From Terrihalobacillus insolitus (GTDB taxonomy: Bacteria; Bacillota; Bacilli; Bacillales; Amphibacillaceae), in assembly GCF_028416575.1 (NCBI RefSeq), contig NZ_JAMQKB010000001.1, forward strand, positions 267,649 to 331,648: a stretch of DNA of 64,000 nucleotides. The letters run 5' to 3'. A model generated the notes under the pieces. It was not told the origin of the DNA. It was given only the letters and a program-made list of their open reading frames with translations, and did no database searches. This document shows, in pieces, positions 8,718 through 17,264 of the stretch. Numbering within the stretch: position 1 is the stretch's first letter; every line of letters begins with the position of its first letter. The position numbers and the translations under genes were made by a program.

Positions 8718-8747
8718 CCATAGAAATAAATGGAAAGGAGCGAAAAG

Positions 8748-9494
8748 ATGAGCAAACAGAAACGTATTGCAATTATCGTAAAGGCTTTTTTCTGGATACT
8801 TGTTCTAGCTTTTTTCTACTGGGTTGTTACCAATAATATGTTTTCTAGAATTATAGAAGATCCAAATAAATTCTTTACATTACTAACCCAACATATAACA
8901 ATCGTCATCGTGTCTAGTTTTATTGCAGTTTTAACATCGATTCCACTTGGTATTCTACTTACTCGGCCCAAGTTTCGACGTGGGGAATGGCTGGTAGTCA
9001 ATATAGCAAATCTAGGTCAAACCATCCCAAGCCTGGCTGTACTGGCACTTGCAATGGGGGTATTAGGCATCGGGATGAAAGCAGCCATTGTCGCACTTTA
9101 CGTCTATTCCCTCCTCCCAATTTTACAAAACACAATTGCTGGGATAGACTCAGTTGATTCAAAGACAAAGGATGCGGCTCGTGGAATGGGATTAACACCA
9201 AAGCAAATTTTGTGGAGAGTGGAGTTGCCAAATGCCGCCTTTTCCATCATAGCTGGAGTTAGAACTGCTTTAGTTATAAATATTGGCACAGCTGCACTAG
9301 CCTACCTGATCGGTGGAGGCGGGTTAGGTGTATGGATTTTTACAGGAATCCAATTATTTGATAATACGTACCTTATGTCAGGTGCTATACCCGTCACATT
9401 GCTTGCTATCTTAGTGGATCTAGGGTGTAGGGTGTTACAGTTTTTACTAGTACCAAAAGGGTTAAGGCTAGCTCGTGAGGCAATTAAATCATGA
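8748..9494 (+). CDS. Quaternary-amine ABC transporter permease, second subunit
   Basis: A 248-residue permease paralogous to the first gene of the operon, with an N-terminal membrane anchor and about six helices. The loop DAARGMGLTPKQILWRVELPNA contacts the ATPase, and NIGTAALAYLIGGGGLGVWI is the family signature. With the other permease it would form a heterodimeric channel. The start is the ATG at 8748 (MSKQKR) behind AAAGGAG; an in-frame ATG at 8730 lies upstream of that ribosome site. It follows the ATPase gene by 30 bp and precedes the binding-protein gene by 18 bp. Confidence 0.9.
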   Translation: MSKQKRIAIIVKAFFWILVLAFFYWVVTNNMFSRIIEDPNKFFTLLTQHITIVIVSSFIAVLTSIPLGILLTRPKFRRGEWLVVNIANLGQTIPSLAVLALAMGVLGIGMKAAIVALYVYSLLPILQNTIAGIDSVDSKTKDAARGMGLTPKQILWRVELPNAAFSIIAGVRTALVINIGTAALAYLIGGGGLGVWIFTGIQLFDNTYLMSGAIPVTLLAILVDLGCRVLQFLLVPKGLRLAREAIKS

Positions 9495-9512
9495 TATAAC
9501 GGAGGGCTTACA

Positions 9513-10418
9513 ATGAAAAAAATCATATCACTATTTACTATTATTATTTTGATAACCGTGTTAACAGCTTGCTCAGGTAGCGGAAGTGCTGATAAAAAAA
9601 TCACAGTTGGTGCTAAGAGCTTTACCGAACAATTTTTGTTGGCGAAAATGACGGCACTTATGCTTGAGGACAATGGATTTGAAGTAGATGAAAAAAGTAA
9701 TATGGGAAGCAGTGCATTAAGAAAAGCATTAGAGAACAAGCAAGTTGATCTCACATGGGATTATACAGGTACAGGTCTCGTAACTTACCTCGGACAAGAT
9801 CCAATTGCTGAAAAACAAAAGGCATATGAAACGTTAAAGCAAATAGATGAGGAAGAGAATGGAATTGTCTGGACAAATCTTGCCGACGCGAACAATACGT
9901 ATACGATTATGATGCGAAAGGAACAATCTGAGGAATTAGGAATTACATCTATTAGTGATTTGGCAGACTATATGAACAACAGTGGAGATTTCCGCTTTGC
10001 GACAGATGCTGAATTTGCTAATCGTCCAGATGGGCTTCCAGGAGTAGAAGAAACCTATCAATTTGAATTCCCAGATGAAAATGTAAAGGAAATGTCGATC
10101 GGTCTATATTATGATGCATTGAAAAATGAAGAAGTTGAAACAGCTGTAGGATTTGCTACTGATGCACGAATTCAAGCATTTGATTTAGTTAATCTTGAAG
10201 ATGACAAATCCTTCTTTCCTTCCTACAATGCCGCAATTGCAATGACAGATGAAACCTATGAAAAGTACCCAGAAATTGAAGAAATCTTCAAACCACTTTC
10301 CGATATGCTAGATGGAGAAACATTAATGGATCTCAATTATCAAGTGGATATTGAAGAAAAAAGTGTGGATGAAGTAGCAGAAAATTTCTTAGTTGAAAAT
10401 GGATTGTTGGACGAATAA
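9513..10418 (+). CDS. Quaternary-amine ABC transporter substrate-binding lipoprotein
   Basis: A 301-residue OpuAC/OpuCC/OsmX-type binding protein. The signal peptide ends in the lipobox L-T-A-C, so it is a membrane-anchored lipoprotein. Typical features are VGAKSFTEQFLLAKM at the start of the mature protein, GSSALRKALENKQVDLTWDYTGTGL (the segment closing over the ligand) and a C-terminal LMDLNYQVDIEEKSVDEVAENFL. The ligand is a quaternary amine or similar compatible solute by family; which one is not decided by sequence. Last gene of the operon, followed by a strong terminator. Confidence 0.9.
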   Translation: MKKIISLFTIIILITVLTACSGSGSADKKITVGAKSFTEQFLLAKMTALMLEDNGFEVDEKSNMGSSALRKALENKQVDLTWDYTGTGLVTYLGQDPIAEKQKAYETLKQIDEEENGIVWTNLADANNTYTIMMRKEQSEELGITSISDLADYMNNSGDFRFATDAEFANRPDGLPGVEETYQFEFPDENVKEMSIGLYYDALKNEEVETAVGFATDARIQAFDLVNLEDDKSFFPSYNAAIAMTDETYEKYPEIEEIFKPLSDMLDGETLMDLNYQVDIEEKSVDEVAENFLVENGLLDE

Positions 10419-10427
10419 GTATGGATC

Positions 10428-10466
10428 AAACGTGTAGCGCTATTACCTAAATAGCGCTACACGTTT
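10428..10466. terminator. Strong bidirectional terminator
   Basis: Perfect 17-bp inverted repeat (10428-10444 and 10450-10466) with a 5-nt loop, between the convergent osmolyte operon and the tandem ATPase gene. The A/T ends can serve in both directions. Confidence 0.85.
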
Positions 10467-10467
10467 G

Positions 10468-11571
10468 TCACCCTACAATTGCTTCCAGCTGTTCCAATTC
10501 CCCAGAAATCTCCTCATAAATCGTATCCGTAATCGAAAAATCGATTGAATCCACATAGATATTTTCTAATTTATCATGTAACCGTTTGGCTTCCTGCAAA
10601 TAGGAGGTACCTTTTTTCATAAACGATTTATATTCATCTGTTAATTGTTTAATATCCTTCTCAAATTTTTCATCTGTTCCAGAATTGACGGTTAGCTCAT
10701 AAAGGTCAATTACTTCATCACTTGGACGATCCGGAAAATACTCGTGTGGATCCGTACTATCAAATAGACAGAAATCCAGCTCCCGTACGATAACCATATC
10801 TAAACTTTCAGGGTCAAATCCACAATGATACACCTCTACATCAAACCCGCGTTCTTCGGCAGCAGCAGCTATTTTTTTAAGTAATGTTGATTTCCCTGTA
10901 CCAGCCCGACCTTTAATAAAAAAACGTTTCTTAATATTTTCTGTAATATTTGGAATGAAATCTACTGAGCCTTCAGGTGTAGCCGCTCCAAAAAAGCGGT
11001 GCTTTACATTAGCATTTTTTCCAACAACTTTGTTGTCCTGATAAAGACGTTCGATTAAATTCCGTGTGACGTCGTCCGCTTTTTCAAAGTCCATATTTGA
11101 AATATAAATTTCTTCTAACTCGTCATGAACACGCAATCCAGTTGCAAAAGAATCATATGCAGCTTGAAATGCATCACTTATTTTTTCCTGATATTTTTGG
11201 ATAACATCTTTTTGTTCAGCTAAACGATTGGAGTCCCAGGCAACACCTAGATTAACATATTCTTCGATCGCACCAGGTACACTTGGTTCCAGCACATGTG
11301 GTGCAGTACCATCAAACATACCGAACTTTAAAGCAGGAATGATTAATCCGTCTAATGAGTTGTTATCAGAAGAACAATGGATACGCTCGATATCGTATCC
11401 TTTTTCTTTCCATGCTTCTCCAAGTTTTTTTAGAAGTGTTGATTTTCCTGTTCCTGGCCCACCTTTAAGAATAAACACACGTTCTAGACCTTGCATGTTG
11501 GATTCGAATACTCCATAAAATCCTTTTGCCGTGTTACCACCAGCATAGTAGTTAAGTTCCTTGCCAGCCAT
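10468..11571 (-). CDS. Tandem P-loop ATPase, PRK06851 type
   Basis: A 367-residue protein made of two homologous halves. Each half has its own Walker A: GGPGTGKSTLLKK near residue 33 and GRAGTGKSTLLKK near residue 220. Each is followed by a similar block (EAWKEKGYDIERIHCSSDNNSLDGLI versus AAAEERGFDVEVYHCGFDPESLDMVI) and a YI-D-S/N-D-F ending. It is a duplicated nucleotide-binding protein of unknown cellular role, known in Firmicutes as PRK06851. I chose the ATG at 11571 (MAGKELNYYAGG), behind AAGGAGAGTG; an ATG at 11592 is upstream of the ribosome site. It stands alone, with a terminator shared with the osmolyte operon. Confidence 0.75.
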   Translation of the reverse strand: MAGKELNYYAGGNTAKGFYGVFESNMQGLERVFILKGGPGTGKSTLLKKLGEAWKEKGYDIERIHCSSDNNSLDGLIIPALKFGMFDGTAPHVLEPSVPGAIEEYVNLGVAWDSNRLAEQKDVIQKYQEKISDAFQAAYDSFATGLRVHDELEEIYISNMDFEKADDVTRNLIERLYQDNKVVGKNANVKHRFFGAATPEGSVDFIPNITENIKKRFFIKGRAGTGKSTLLKKIAAAAEERGFDVEVYHCGFDPESLDMVIVRELDFCLFDSTDPHEYFPDRPSDEVIDLYELTVNSGTDEKFEKDIKQLTDEYKSFMKKGTSYLQEAKRLHDKLENIYVDSIDFSITDTIYEEISGELEQLEAIVG

Positions 11572-11746
11572 TGTTTCACTCTCCTTAAACATTGAATAGG
11601 AACCTCCATAATTCTAATGTATGGGTGTATGACTAGAAATGTTCATAATACTTTTTCGATGACAGATCTACTATGTGACCTTTATCCGCATAGGACAAAC
11701 AATAGGATCATATATAAGATACAAACGGTAGAAAGGACGTGATGCT

Positions 11747-12385
11747 TTGATAAAAGTTAAATTTCTATCACCATCACAAATCGAAACGTATTTCCAAGAT
11801 GACGTAAATGAACAGTTTTTACAAGGCCGCCTTCAGGCATATGAAAAAAATCGTTCCTCCATTCCTTTTTACGTCGAGGAAGTAAATGGTTCCTACTTTT
11901 TATATAACGGATTTAAGTTTATGGATGCAATGAAGCGATCGGAACAAAACAAACCTATACCATGCTATGTATTAACAAAAAAAAGAAGTGAATTGAAGCG
12001 CCTTTTACACTTATTATGGCAAGGCACACACTGTGAGGCGACAAATTGGAAATTCAAATATAAACTCATCAAACAATTAACCGAAAAATTCCAGCTAACT
12101 CCATCGGAAATAGCTGCGTTTCTTCAGATCAACGAAAGAGAAATTTCTGTTTACTTAGTTGAGGAGCATGTGCCCGACTATTTTAAGAAAAAGGCGATCC
12201 AAACACATACCACTCAGCTTGTCAATCGGATTAGTAGTATTGGGGTCATTCCTGAGTCTCACAAAAAAGAATTATATCAATTAGCAGTTGATCAGCAACT
12301 GACACATAAACAACTAAATTGGACGCTTAGTTTTTATTACACAAACTTTTATGGTGCATATTCGAACCCACCAACAACAATATAG
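11747..12385 (+). CDS. Orphan ParB-like protein
   Basis: A 212-residue protein read from a TTG start with GAAAGGACGTG upstream. The N-terminus (LSPSQIETYFQDDVNEQFLQGRL, then IPFYVEEVNGSYFLYNGFKFMDAMK) looks like a diverged ParB/Sulfiredoxin nuclease-like domain. Residues about 105-140 (KLIKQLTEKFQLTPSEIAAFLQINEREIS) look like the ParB helix-turn-helix. The GERRxR CTP-binding motif of true ParB is not visible, so chromosome partition is unlikely. A DNA-binding or regulatory role is possible. No functional partner is evident nearby. The similarity is my reading, without a profile search. Confidence 0.5.
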   Translation: MIKVKFLSPSQIETYFQDDVNEQFLQGRLQAYEKNRSSIPFYVEEVNGSYFLYNGFKFMDAMKRSEQNKPIPCYVLTKKRSELKRLLHLLWQGTHCEATNWKFKYKLIKQLTEKFQLTPSEIAAFLQINEREISVYLVEEHVPDYFKKKAIQTHTTQLVNRISSIGVIPESHKKELYQLAVDQQLTHKQLNWTLSFYYTNFYGAYSNPPTTI

Positions 12386-12401
12386 CCCACTAGACACATA
12401 A

Positions 12402-12434
12402 TAGCCGATAGCACCTCGATGGCGCTATCGGCTA
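12402..12434. terminator. Terminator hairpin between convergent genes
   Basis: Perfect 11-bp inverted repeat (12402-12412 and 12424-12434) between the ParB-like gene and the DUF779 gene. The T-run is poor on the plus strand. Confidence 0.6.
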
Positions 12435-12438
12435 CACG

Positions 12439-12810
12439 TTAATCATTTGTCGCTTTTTCCATTAGTTCTTTTTTCTCCTCTTCCGTAAACATTCGTGAGC
12501 GAGTCAAAAACCGTTTCCCCTCTGGACCCTCTACCGAGAACATCCCTCCTCTTCCATCAACTACATCGATGATCAACTGCGTGTGCTTCCAATATTCATA
12601 TTGATCCTTAGACATATAGAAAGGGGTGTCACCTACAGAGCCTAACAAAACATCCGAATTGCCTACTCTAAATTCTTCGCGAGGGTAGCACATTGGCGAA
12701 CTTCCATCACAACAACCACCAGATTGATGAAACATTAACGGTCCATGTCTTTGCTTTAACCGATCTATTAAGGCTAACGTCGCATCTGTCGCTATTACTT
12801 TCTCTACCAT
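12439..12810 (-). CDS. DUF779 family protein
   Basis: A 123-residue DUF779 protein. The family is repeatedly found next to acetaldehyde-type NAD aldehyde dehydrogenases, as here, but its function is not established. The conserved HQSGGCCDGSSPMCYP segment (about residues 29-44) has three cysteines, suggesting metal or thiol chemistry. It ends in an ordinary globular alpha/beta tail without membrane segments. It lies 169 bp downstream of the aldehyde dehydrogenase gene in the same direction and is probably co-transcribed. Confidence 0.85.
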   Translation of the reverse strand: MVEKVIATDATLALIDRLKQRHGPLMFHQSGGCCDGSSPMCYPREEFRVGNSDVLLGSVGDTPFYMSKDQYEYWKHTQLIIDVVDGRGGMFSVEGPEGKRFLTRSRMFTEEEKKELMEKATND

Positions 12811-12941
12811 TGTAAGTGTTAACCTCCTTCAAAAGGGACAGTAACGCAAATGGAATACTGTCCTTTTTCAAACTGAAAATGGTTTTCGCTATTGTTTTTC
12901 AAAGCATTTCAACTAGCTCTCCTAATCCCTAGAAATCTAGT

Positions 12942-12975
12942 ATTAGTGCGTGTTCATTTTCAAACAACCTCTATT
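12942..12975. repeat. Minimal MITE-like remnant (both ends fused)
   Basis: About 34 bp consisting of the GTGCGTGTTCA end of the repeat family joined directly to a slightly altered copy of the other end (TTTTCAAACAACCTCTA). It lies between the DUF779 and aldehyde dehydrogenase genes. Confidence 0.5.
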
Positions 12976-12979
12976 CGCG

Positions 12980-14500
12980 TTAAAAAAATCCAAGCTTATC
13001 GGTGCTGTAACTAACCAATAGATTTTTTGTTTGTTGATAATGGGACAGCATCATCTTATGGTTTTCTCGCCCGATTCCTGATTTCTTATAACCACCGAAG
13101 GCAGCATGTGCAGGATATGCATGATAACAATTTGTCCATACACGCCCAGCTTCAATTTCTCGTCCAAAACGATAAGCAGTATGCATGTTTCTCGACCAAA
13201 CACCTGCACCTAGCCCGTAAAGTGTATCATTTGCAATAGCTAATGCTTCCTCATCATCCTTAAAAGTAGTCACAGAAAGTACCGGTCCAAAAATCTCTTC
13301 TTGGAAAATGCGCATCTCATTTGATCCTTTAAAGATGGTAGGTTTCACATAATAACCATTCTTAAGCTCCCCTTCAAGCGTATTCCGTTCCCCGCCTACT
13401 AGTACGTCTGCTCCCTCTTGCTTACCGATATCGAGGTATGATGTGATTTTTTCCATTTGCTCCATCGAAGCTTGAGCACCCATCATCGTCTCTGTATCTA
13501 GTGGATGACCAATCTGGATAGCTTCCACCCGCTTTAGAGCCCGTTCCATAAAGCGATCATATATGGATTCATGAATTAACGCTCGGGATGGACATGTACA
13601 CACTTCCCCTTGATTTAAGGCAAACATGACAAGTCCCTCGATTGCCTTATCTAAGAATGCATCGTCTTTTTCCATGACATCAGCAAAAAAGATATTGGGA
13701 GATTTTCCACCAAGCTCAAGTGTAACTGGAATAATATTTTCAGATGCGTATTGCATGATTAAGCGGCCTGTTGTGGTTTCACCAGTAAAGGCAATTTTAG
13801 CGATTCGGCTATTTGATGCTAATGGTTTTCCAGCCTCTACCCCGAAACCATTCACGACATTGACCACACCAGGTGGTAGAAGATCATGGATTAGTTCAAG
13901 TAATATATGAATAGATGCTGGAGTTTGTTCAGCAGGTTTTAAAACAACAGCATTCCCAGCAGCAAGTGCAGGTGCAAGTTTCCAAGTAGCCATAAGAATC
14001 GGAAAGTTCCAAGGGATGATTTGGCCAACTACGCCAAGGGGTTCATGGAAATGATAGGCTACCGTGTCATTATCAATCTGGCTCAAACTTCCTTCTTGAG
14101 CCCGAATGGAGCCCGCAAAATAGCGGAAATGATCAATGGCAAGTGGGATATCTGCAGCCAATGTTTCACGTACGGCTTTTCCATTATCCCACGTTTCAGC
14201 AACTGCTAATTTTTCTAGATTTGCTTCCATTCGATCAGCGATTTTGTTGAGTATATTTGCCCTTTCAGTCGGCGAAGTTTTTCCCCAGCTATCCTTCGCC
14301 TCGTGCGCTGCATCCAATGCAAGTTCCACATCATCTGCAGTTGAACGTGCTATTTGACAAAACACTTCACCCGTTACTGGTGTTACATTGTCGAAATACT
14401 CCCCATTTACAGGTTCTTTCCATTCTCCTCCGATAAAATTACCATACCTCTCCTTGAACTGAACGATGGCACCTGGACTGTTTGGCGAATCATACTTCAT
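12980..14500 (-). CDS. NAD-dependent aldehyde dehydrogenase (acetaldehyde type)
   Basis: A 506-residue soluble aldehyde dehydrogenase, the usual length of the AldA/ExaC acetaldehyde dehydrogenases. Visible motifs are [14 protein letters not shown] (coenzyme site), [30 protein letters not shown] with the general-base Glu, and [15 protein letters not shown] with the catalytic Cys. The C-terminus [20 protein letters not shown] is characteristic of the subgroup. It would oxidise acetaldehyde or a similar aliphatic aldehyde. Start at 14500 ([10 protein letters not shown]) behind GGGAGG; the longer frame to 14551 lacks a ribosome site. The DUF779 partner follows. Confidence 0.9.
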   Translation of the reverse strand: MKYDSPNSPGAIVQFKERYGNFIGGEWKEPVNGEYFDNVTPVTGEVFCQIARSTADDVELALDAAHEAKDSWGKTSPTERANILNKIADRMEANLEKLAVAETWDNGKAVRETLAADIPLAIDHFRYFAGSIRAQEGSLSQIDNDTVAYHFHEPLGVVGQIIPWNFPILMATWKLAPALAAGNAVVLKPAEQTPASIHILLELIHDLLPPGVVNVVNGFGVEAGKPLASNSRIAKIAFTGETTTGRLIMQYASENIIPVTLELGGKSPNIFFADVMEKDDAFLDKAIEGLVMFALNQGEVCTCPSRALIHESIYDRFMERALKRVEAIQIGHPLDTETMMGAQASMEQMEKITSYLDIGKQEGADVLVGGERNTLEGELKNGYYVKPTIFKGSNEMRIFQEEIFGPVLSVTTFKDDEEALAIANDTLYGLGAGVWSRNMHTAYRFGREIEAGRVWTNCYHAYPAHAAFGGYKKSGIGRENHKMMLSHYQQTKNLLVSYSTDKLGFF

Positions 14501-14699
14501 TGTATTTCCTCCCTTTGAAAGCGTTTTCATTTGGTTTGGTGAAAGATTCATAGTTGTTATCCTTATAATTATAGTATAGCAAATTGAGTAGTTTTATTAC
14601 AAATATTCTGTCTTTTGTTTGGGCGTTATTTTCCTGAGAGTACCATTCCTACTGTAAATGCTTATCTTTAATTGCTTAATGTTTAACTTTCAATCGCAT

Positions 14700-14729
14700 T
14701 AAAAAAAGAGGCCGTAGCCTCTTTTTTTT
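14700..14729 (-). terminator. Terminator-like hairpin
   Basis: AAAAAAGAGGC, a 4-nt loop, and GCCTCTTTTTT: a perfect 11-bp stem with A/T tracts at both sides. It terminates leftward transcripts coming from the YdjO-like gene through the repeat element. The rest of 14501-14751 shows nothing recognised. Confidence 0.8.
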
Positions 14730-14751
14730 AAACAAACCGATCTATGGCTCC

Positions 14752-14893
14752 CTTTAAAAGGATGTTAAAAAAGTCACCAAATGTGATAAGTGGTGCATCT
14801 GCTCACCCACGACGGGCTGGTCCAGCGTTTGACACAGGACGTGGCGTTCTTAGTCGACCTTCTAATTTACCGACTTATTGAGCACACACTTTA
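14752..14893 (-). mobile_element. MITE-like element, internally deleted copy (142 bp)
   Basis: Carries one end of the family (AAAAAAGTCACCAAAT, then GCATCTGCTCACCCACGACGG), the central CACAGGACGTGGCG motif, and the other end, degenerate (GACTTATTGAGCACACACTTTA). Its last bases supply or overlap the TAA stop codon of the YdjO-like gene. Orientation is the same as the copy at 56062 and opposite to that at 28476. Confidence 0.75.
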
Positions 14894-15073
14894 ATCAATT
14901 TTAGGTAGCACCTTTATTTCCTTTGCCATTGTTGAATGGCATAAAGGGCACGTCGGTGTTTCATCAAAAGTGAAAGATTCTCTCATCCAACCTGAACATT
15001 CGTCATCAGTACATGTCCAAATAGATGTTTCCACTTCCGGGGCAGGTTCTTTTTTGCCATGAAAATAGGCCAT
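14891..15073 (-). CDS. YdjO-like cold-inducible small zinc-binding protein
   Basis: A 60-residue protein resembling the YdjO family of Bacillus, described as cold-inducible. Two cysteine pairs, C-T-D-D-E-C (about 20-25) and C-P-L-C (about 42-45), would form a zinc ribbon, with WTCTDDECSGWMR as the family hallmark. A good AGAAAGGGGAT ribosome site precedes the ATG. It is bracketed by two MITE-like copies in opposite orientation, and its stop codon coincides with the end of one. Biochemical role unknown. Confidence 0.75.
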   Translation of the reverse strand: MAYFHGKKEPAPEVETSIWTCTDDECSGWMRESFTFDETPTCPLCHSTMAKEIKVLPKID

Positions 15074-15207
15074 ATCACTATCCCCTTTCTAATTCCATTA
15101 CTTCTATTATACACTATTTTGGTTTCGATTAGTACTGGTTAAGCAAAATTTGGATTTTTCCTCTGCTTTTGAGGTGCATCTCTATTTCAATCCCAAGTAT
15201 TAAACGC

Positions 15208-15295
15208 TTTAAGTGTGTGTTCAAAGAGTCGACAAATCAGAAGCATGCAGATGCGTAGCTTATCATTTGGTGACTTTTTGATCATCCTCTATAAT
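15208..15295 (+). mobile_element. MITE-like element, short copy (88 bp)
   Basis: Both ends of the family are present (AAGTGTGTGTTCAAAGAGTC and TTTGGTGACTTTTTGATCAT) with nearly the whole interior deleted, keeping only GCAGATGCGTAGCTTATC. It lies directly upstream of the racemase gene and in opposite orientation to the copy at 14752. Confidence 0.75.
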
Positions 15296-15326
15296 TGATA
15301 CACAGAATTTATAAGGGGGCGTAGTA

Positions 15327-16016
15327 ATGAAGGTACTTGGACTAATTGGTGGAATGAGTTGGGAATCCTCTTCCGAATATTATCGTAAATTGAATCAGGC
15401 AATTGCCCAAAAATTGGGTGGACTCCATTCTGCCGAGTGTATCCTATATAGTATTGATTTCAATGAAATCGATCTACTTCAACGTCAAGGAGAATGGGAA
15501 AAAGCTGGGCAAAAAATTGCTACTATCGCAAAAAAGTTGGAGAATGCAGGGGCAGAGTTGCTATTATTATGTACCAATACCATGCATAAAGTAGCTGATA
15601 CTATTGAGCGGGACTTATCGATACCACTTGTTCACATTGGAGATGCGACCGCTAAAGAAATTACTTCTGCAGGTATATCCAAGGTGGGATTACTAGGCAC
15701 AACCTATACGATGGAGGAAGACTTTTACCACGATAGACTGAATAAACACGGTGTCAAGGTGATTACCCCTAATAACGAAAACAGAAGCGAGTTGAATCGG
15801 ATCATTTTTGACGAGCTTTGCAAAGGTATTTTTGTAGATGATTCAAAAGAGAAGATAATAAAAATGCTCCAGTCATTAAAAGAACAGGGTGCAGAAGGAA
15901 TTGTTCTTGGCTGTACCGAAATTCCATTGATTATAAAAGATGAGGATAGTCCCCTTCCCATTTTTAATACATTGGAAATTCACGTTCAGACCGCCGTTAA
16001 CCTTGCATTGAGTTAA
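15327..16016 (+). CDS. Aspartate/glutamate racemase family protein
   Basis: A 229-residue cytosolic enzyme of the Asp/Glu racemase family (YgeA-like), using two cysteines as acid-base pair. Both are visible: LLLLCTNTMHK (Cys near residue 84) and IVLGCTEIPL (Cys near 194). The N-terminal GLIGGMSWESSSEYYRKLN is the YgeA/RacX-like opening that binds the substrate carboxylate. It would racemise aspartate, glutamate or another amino acid, perhaps for D-amino acids in cell wall remodelling. GGGGGCG ribosome site upstream. It stands alone with its own terminator. Confidence 0.88.
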   Translation: MKVLGLIGGMSWESSSEYYRKLNQAIAQKLGGLHSAECILYSIDFNEIDLLQRQGEWEKAGQKIATIAKKLENAGAELLLLCTNTMHKVADTIERDLSIPLVHIGDATAKEITSAGISKVGLLGTTYTMEEDFYHDRLNKHGVKVITPNNENRSELNRIIFDELCKGIFVDDSKEKIIKMLQSLKEQGAEGIVLGCTEIPLIIKDEDSPLPIFNTLEIHVQTAVNLALS

Positions 16017-16024
16017 AGTGGAAC

Positions 16025-16047
16025 GGCTGTAGCGTTTAGTTACAGCC
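16025..16047 (+). terminator. Terminator after the racemase gene
   Basis: GGCTGTA (16025-16031) and TACAGCC (16041-16047) with a 9-nt loop, followed by a short T-rich run. Confidence 0.65.
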
Positions 16048-16080
16048 TTTCTTGATCAGATACATTTCGTATTGACAAAC

Positions 16081-17031
16081 TTATGCTTGCTCTTTTAGAA
16101 TTTTACCCGCCAGTGCATACAGTACGACCGTTGAAACGAAATGTGAGGAATTGTCATTTGGATCGTTTTGTGGGTAAACTTCAACATAATCCATACCACG
16201 TATACCTAGCTTGGAAAATTCGTGTACCAACTCCACTAACTCATAGGAAGTAAGGCCATTTCCGTCAACTGGACCACCTGGATTAAATGCAAAATCAAGC
16301 ACATCACTACAAATACTTAGATAAACAGCTTCTGTTCCTTGACTTGCAATATCATAAGCGCGTTTTGCTAGTGCGACTAAATCATTACTCTGTCTGACTT
16401 CTCGTGATGAAATCGTGGTTGCCCCTACCTCATCAGCATACTTTCCGGTTTCCGGCTTGTTTCTCGGACCGTGGATGCCCATGTGTACGATGCTTTCATT
16501 TCGAACGCTTTCACTTTCATAAATACGTGCAAAAGGAGTACTTCTTGCATACAAATCACCTTCATAATCAGGGTGATTATCATAATGCGCATCCAAATGA
16601 ATAATGCCAACTTTACCATCCACTTCTTCACTTAAAGCCTTCACAATCGGATACGTAACACCATGGTCGCCGCCAAATGCTACAGGAAATTTTCCAGTCT
16701 TCCAAACTTTTTTGGAAAAATTTTCGATACGTCTCATCGTTTCAATCGTGTCAGCTGGAACGACATCAATATCGCCCAAATCACCTATTTTATAGTGACT
16801 TAACACATCCATATGGTTAAGCTCAGGCAAATAGCCCGAATAGCGAGCAGAGTTTAGTCGAATAACCTTTGGTCCAAGCTCACAGCCAGTGTAGTCACCC
16901 CAAGTTACAGAACCTTCCCACGGAACACCATAAATTAAGACATCTTGCTCGTCTATATTTTCATCCTGAAATGAAACCTTTTTACCACCTAGAAAACATG
17001 GCGTATTTCCATAAATTTTTTCATTACTCAT
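16081..17031 (-). CDS. Arginase/agmatinase family protein with an altered metal site
   Basis: A 316-residue ureohydrolase-fold protein. Metal-ligand motifs are GGDH (His123) and DAHYD (Asp147, His149, Asp151). The third motif, normally S-x-D-x-D, reads SICSDVLD, so the first Asp ligand is replaced by Cys241 while Asp243 remains; I checked the codon, which is TGT. The conserved Glu near the C-terminus (YVEVYP, Glu284) is kept. The protein may hydrolyse a guanidino compound such as agmatine, guanidinobutyrate or formimidoylglutamate, or belong to a subfamily with changed chemistry. It lies downstream of putP in the same direction with a weak hairpin between. Confidence 0.75.
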   Translation of the reverse strand: MSNEKIYGNTPCFLGGKKVSFQDENIDEQDVLIYGVPWEGSVTWGDYTGCELGPKVIRLNSARYSGYLPELNHMDVLSHYKIGDLGDIDVVPADTIETMRRIENFSKKVWKTGKFPVAFGGDHGVTYPIVKALSEEVDGKVGIIHLDAHYDNHPDYEGDLYARSTPFARIYESESVRNESIVHMGIHGPRNKPETGKYADEVGATTISSREVRQSNDLVALAKRAYDIASQGTEAVYLSICSDVLDFAFNPGGPVDGNGLTSYELVELVHEFSKLGIRGMDYVEVYPQNDPNDNSSHFVSTVVLYALAGKILKEQA

Positions 17032-17114
17032 GGTGTATCTCTCCTTTAAATGGATCTGCTTATTATTCTATATTATCTAATCTTTTGCTACTTTCAAAGT
17101 TTTACGCGTAGAAA

Positions 17115-17156
17115 GTGTCCGTACACTCCATTTTAATTTGGAAGTGTCACGGACAC
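17115..17156 (-). terminator. Hairpin downstream of putP
   Basis: GTGTCCGT (17115-17122) pairs with ACGGACAC (17149-17156), with further pairing inside. The T-run is short, so efficiency is uncertain. Confidence 0.5.
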
Positions 17157-17264
17157 CGTGTTAGAAAAGGCTCATAACCTATAATTGATGCTCATCGCTT
17201 ACTAGTGCATGCGATGAATGTAAAGTTACTAGTTTTCGTATAAAAAAGGTTCCCATTAAACGAT

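Noticed and set aside
11747-12385. Chromosome-partition ParB/Spo0J
   Set aside because: The CTP-binding GERRxR motif is not visible, and there is no parA or parS context.
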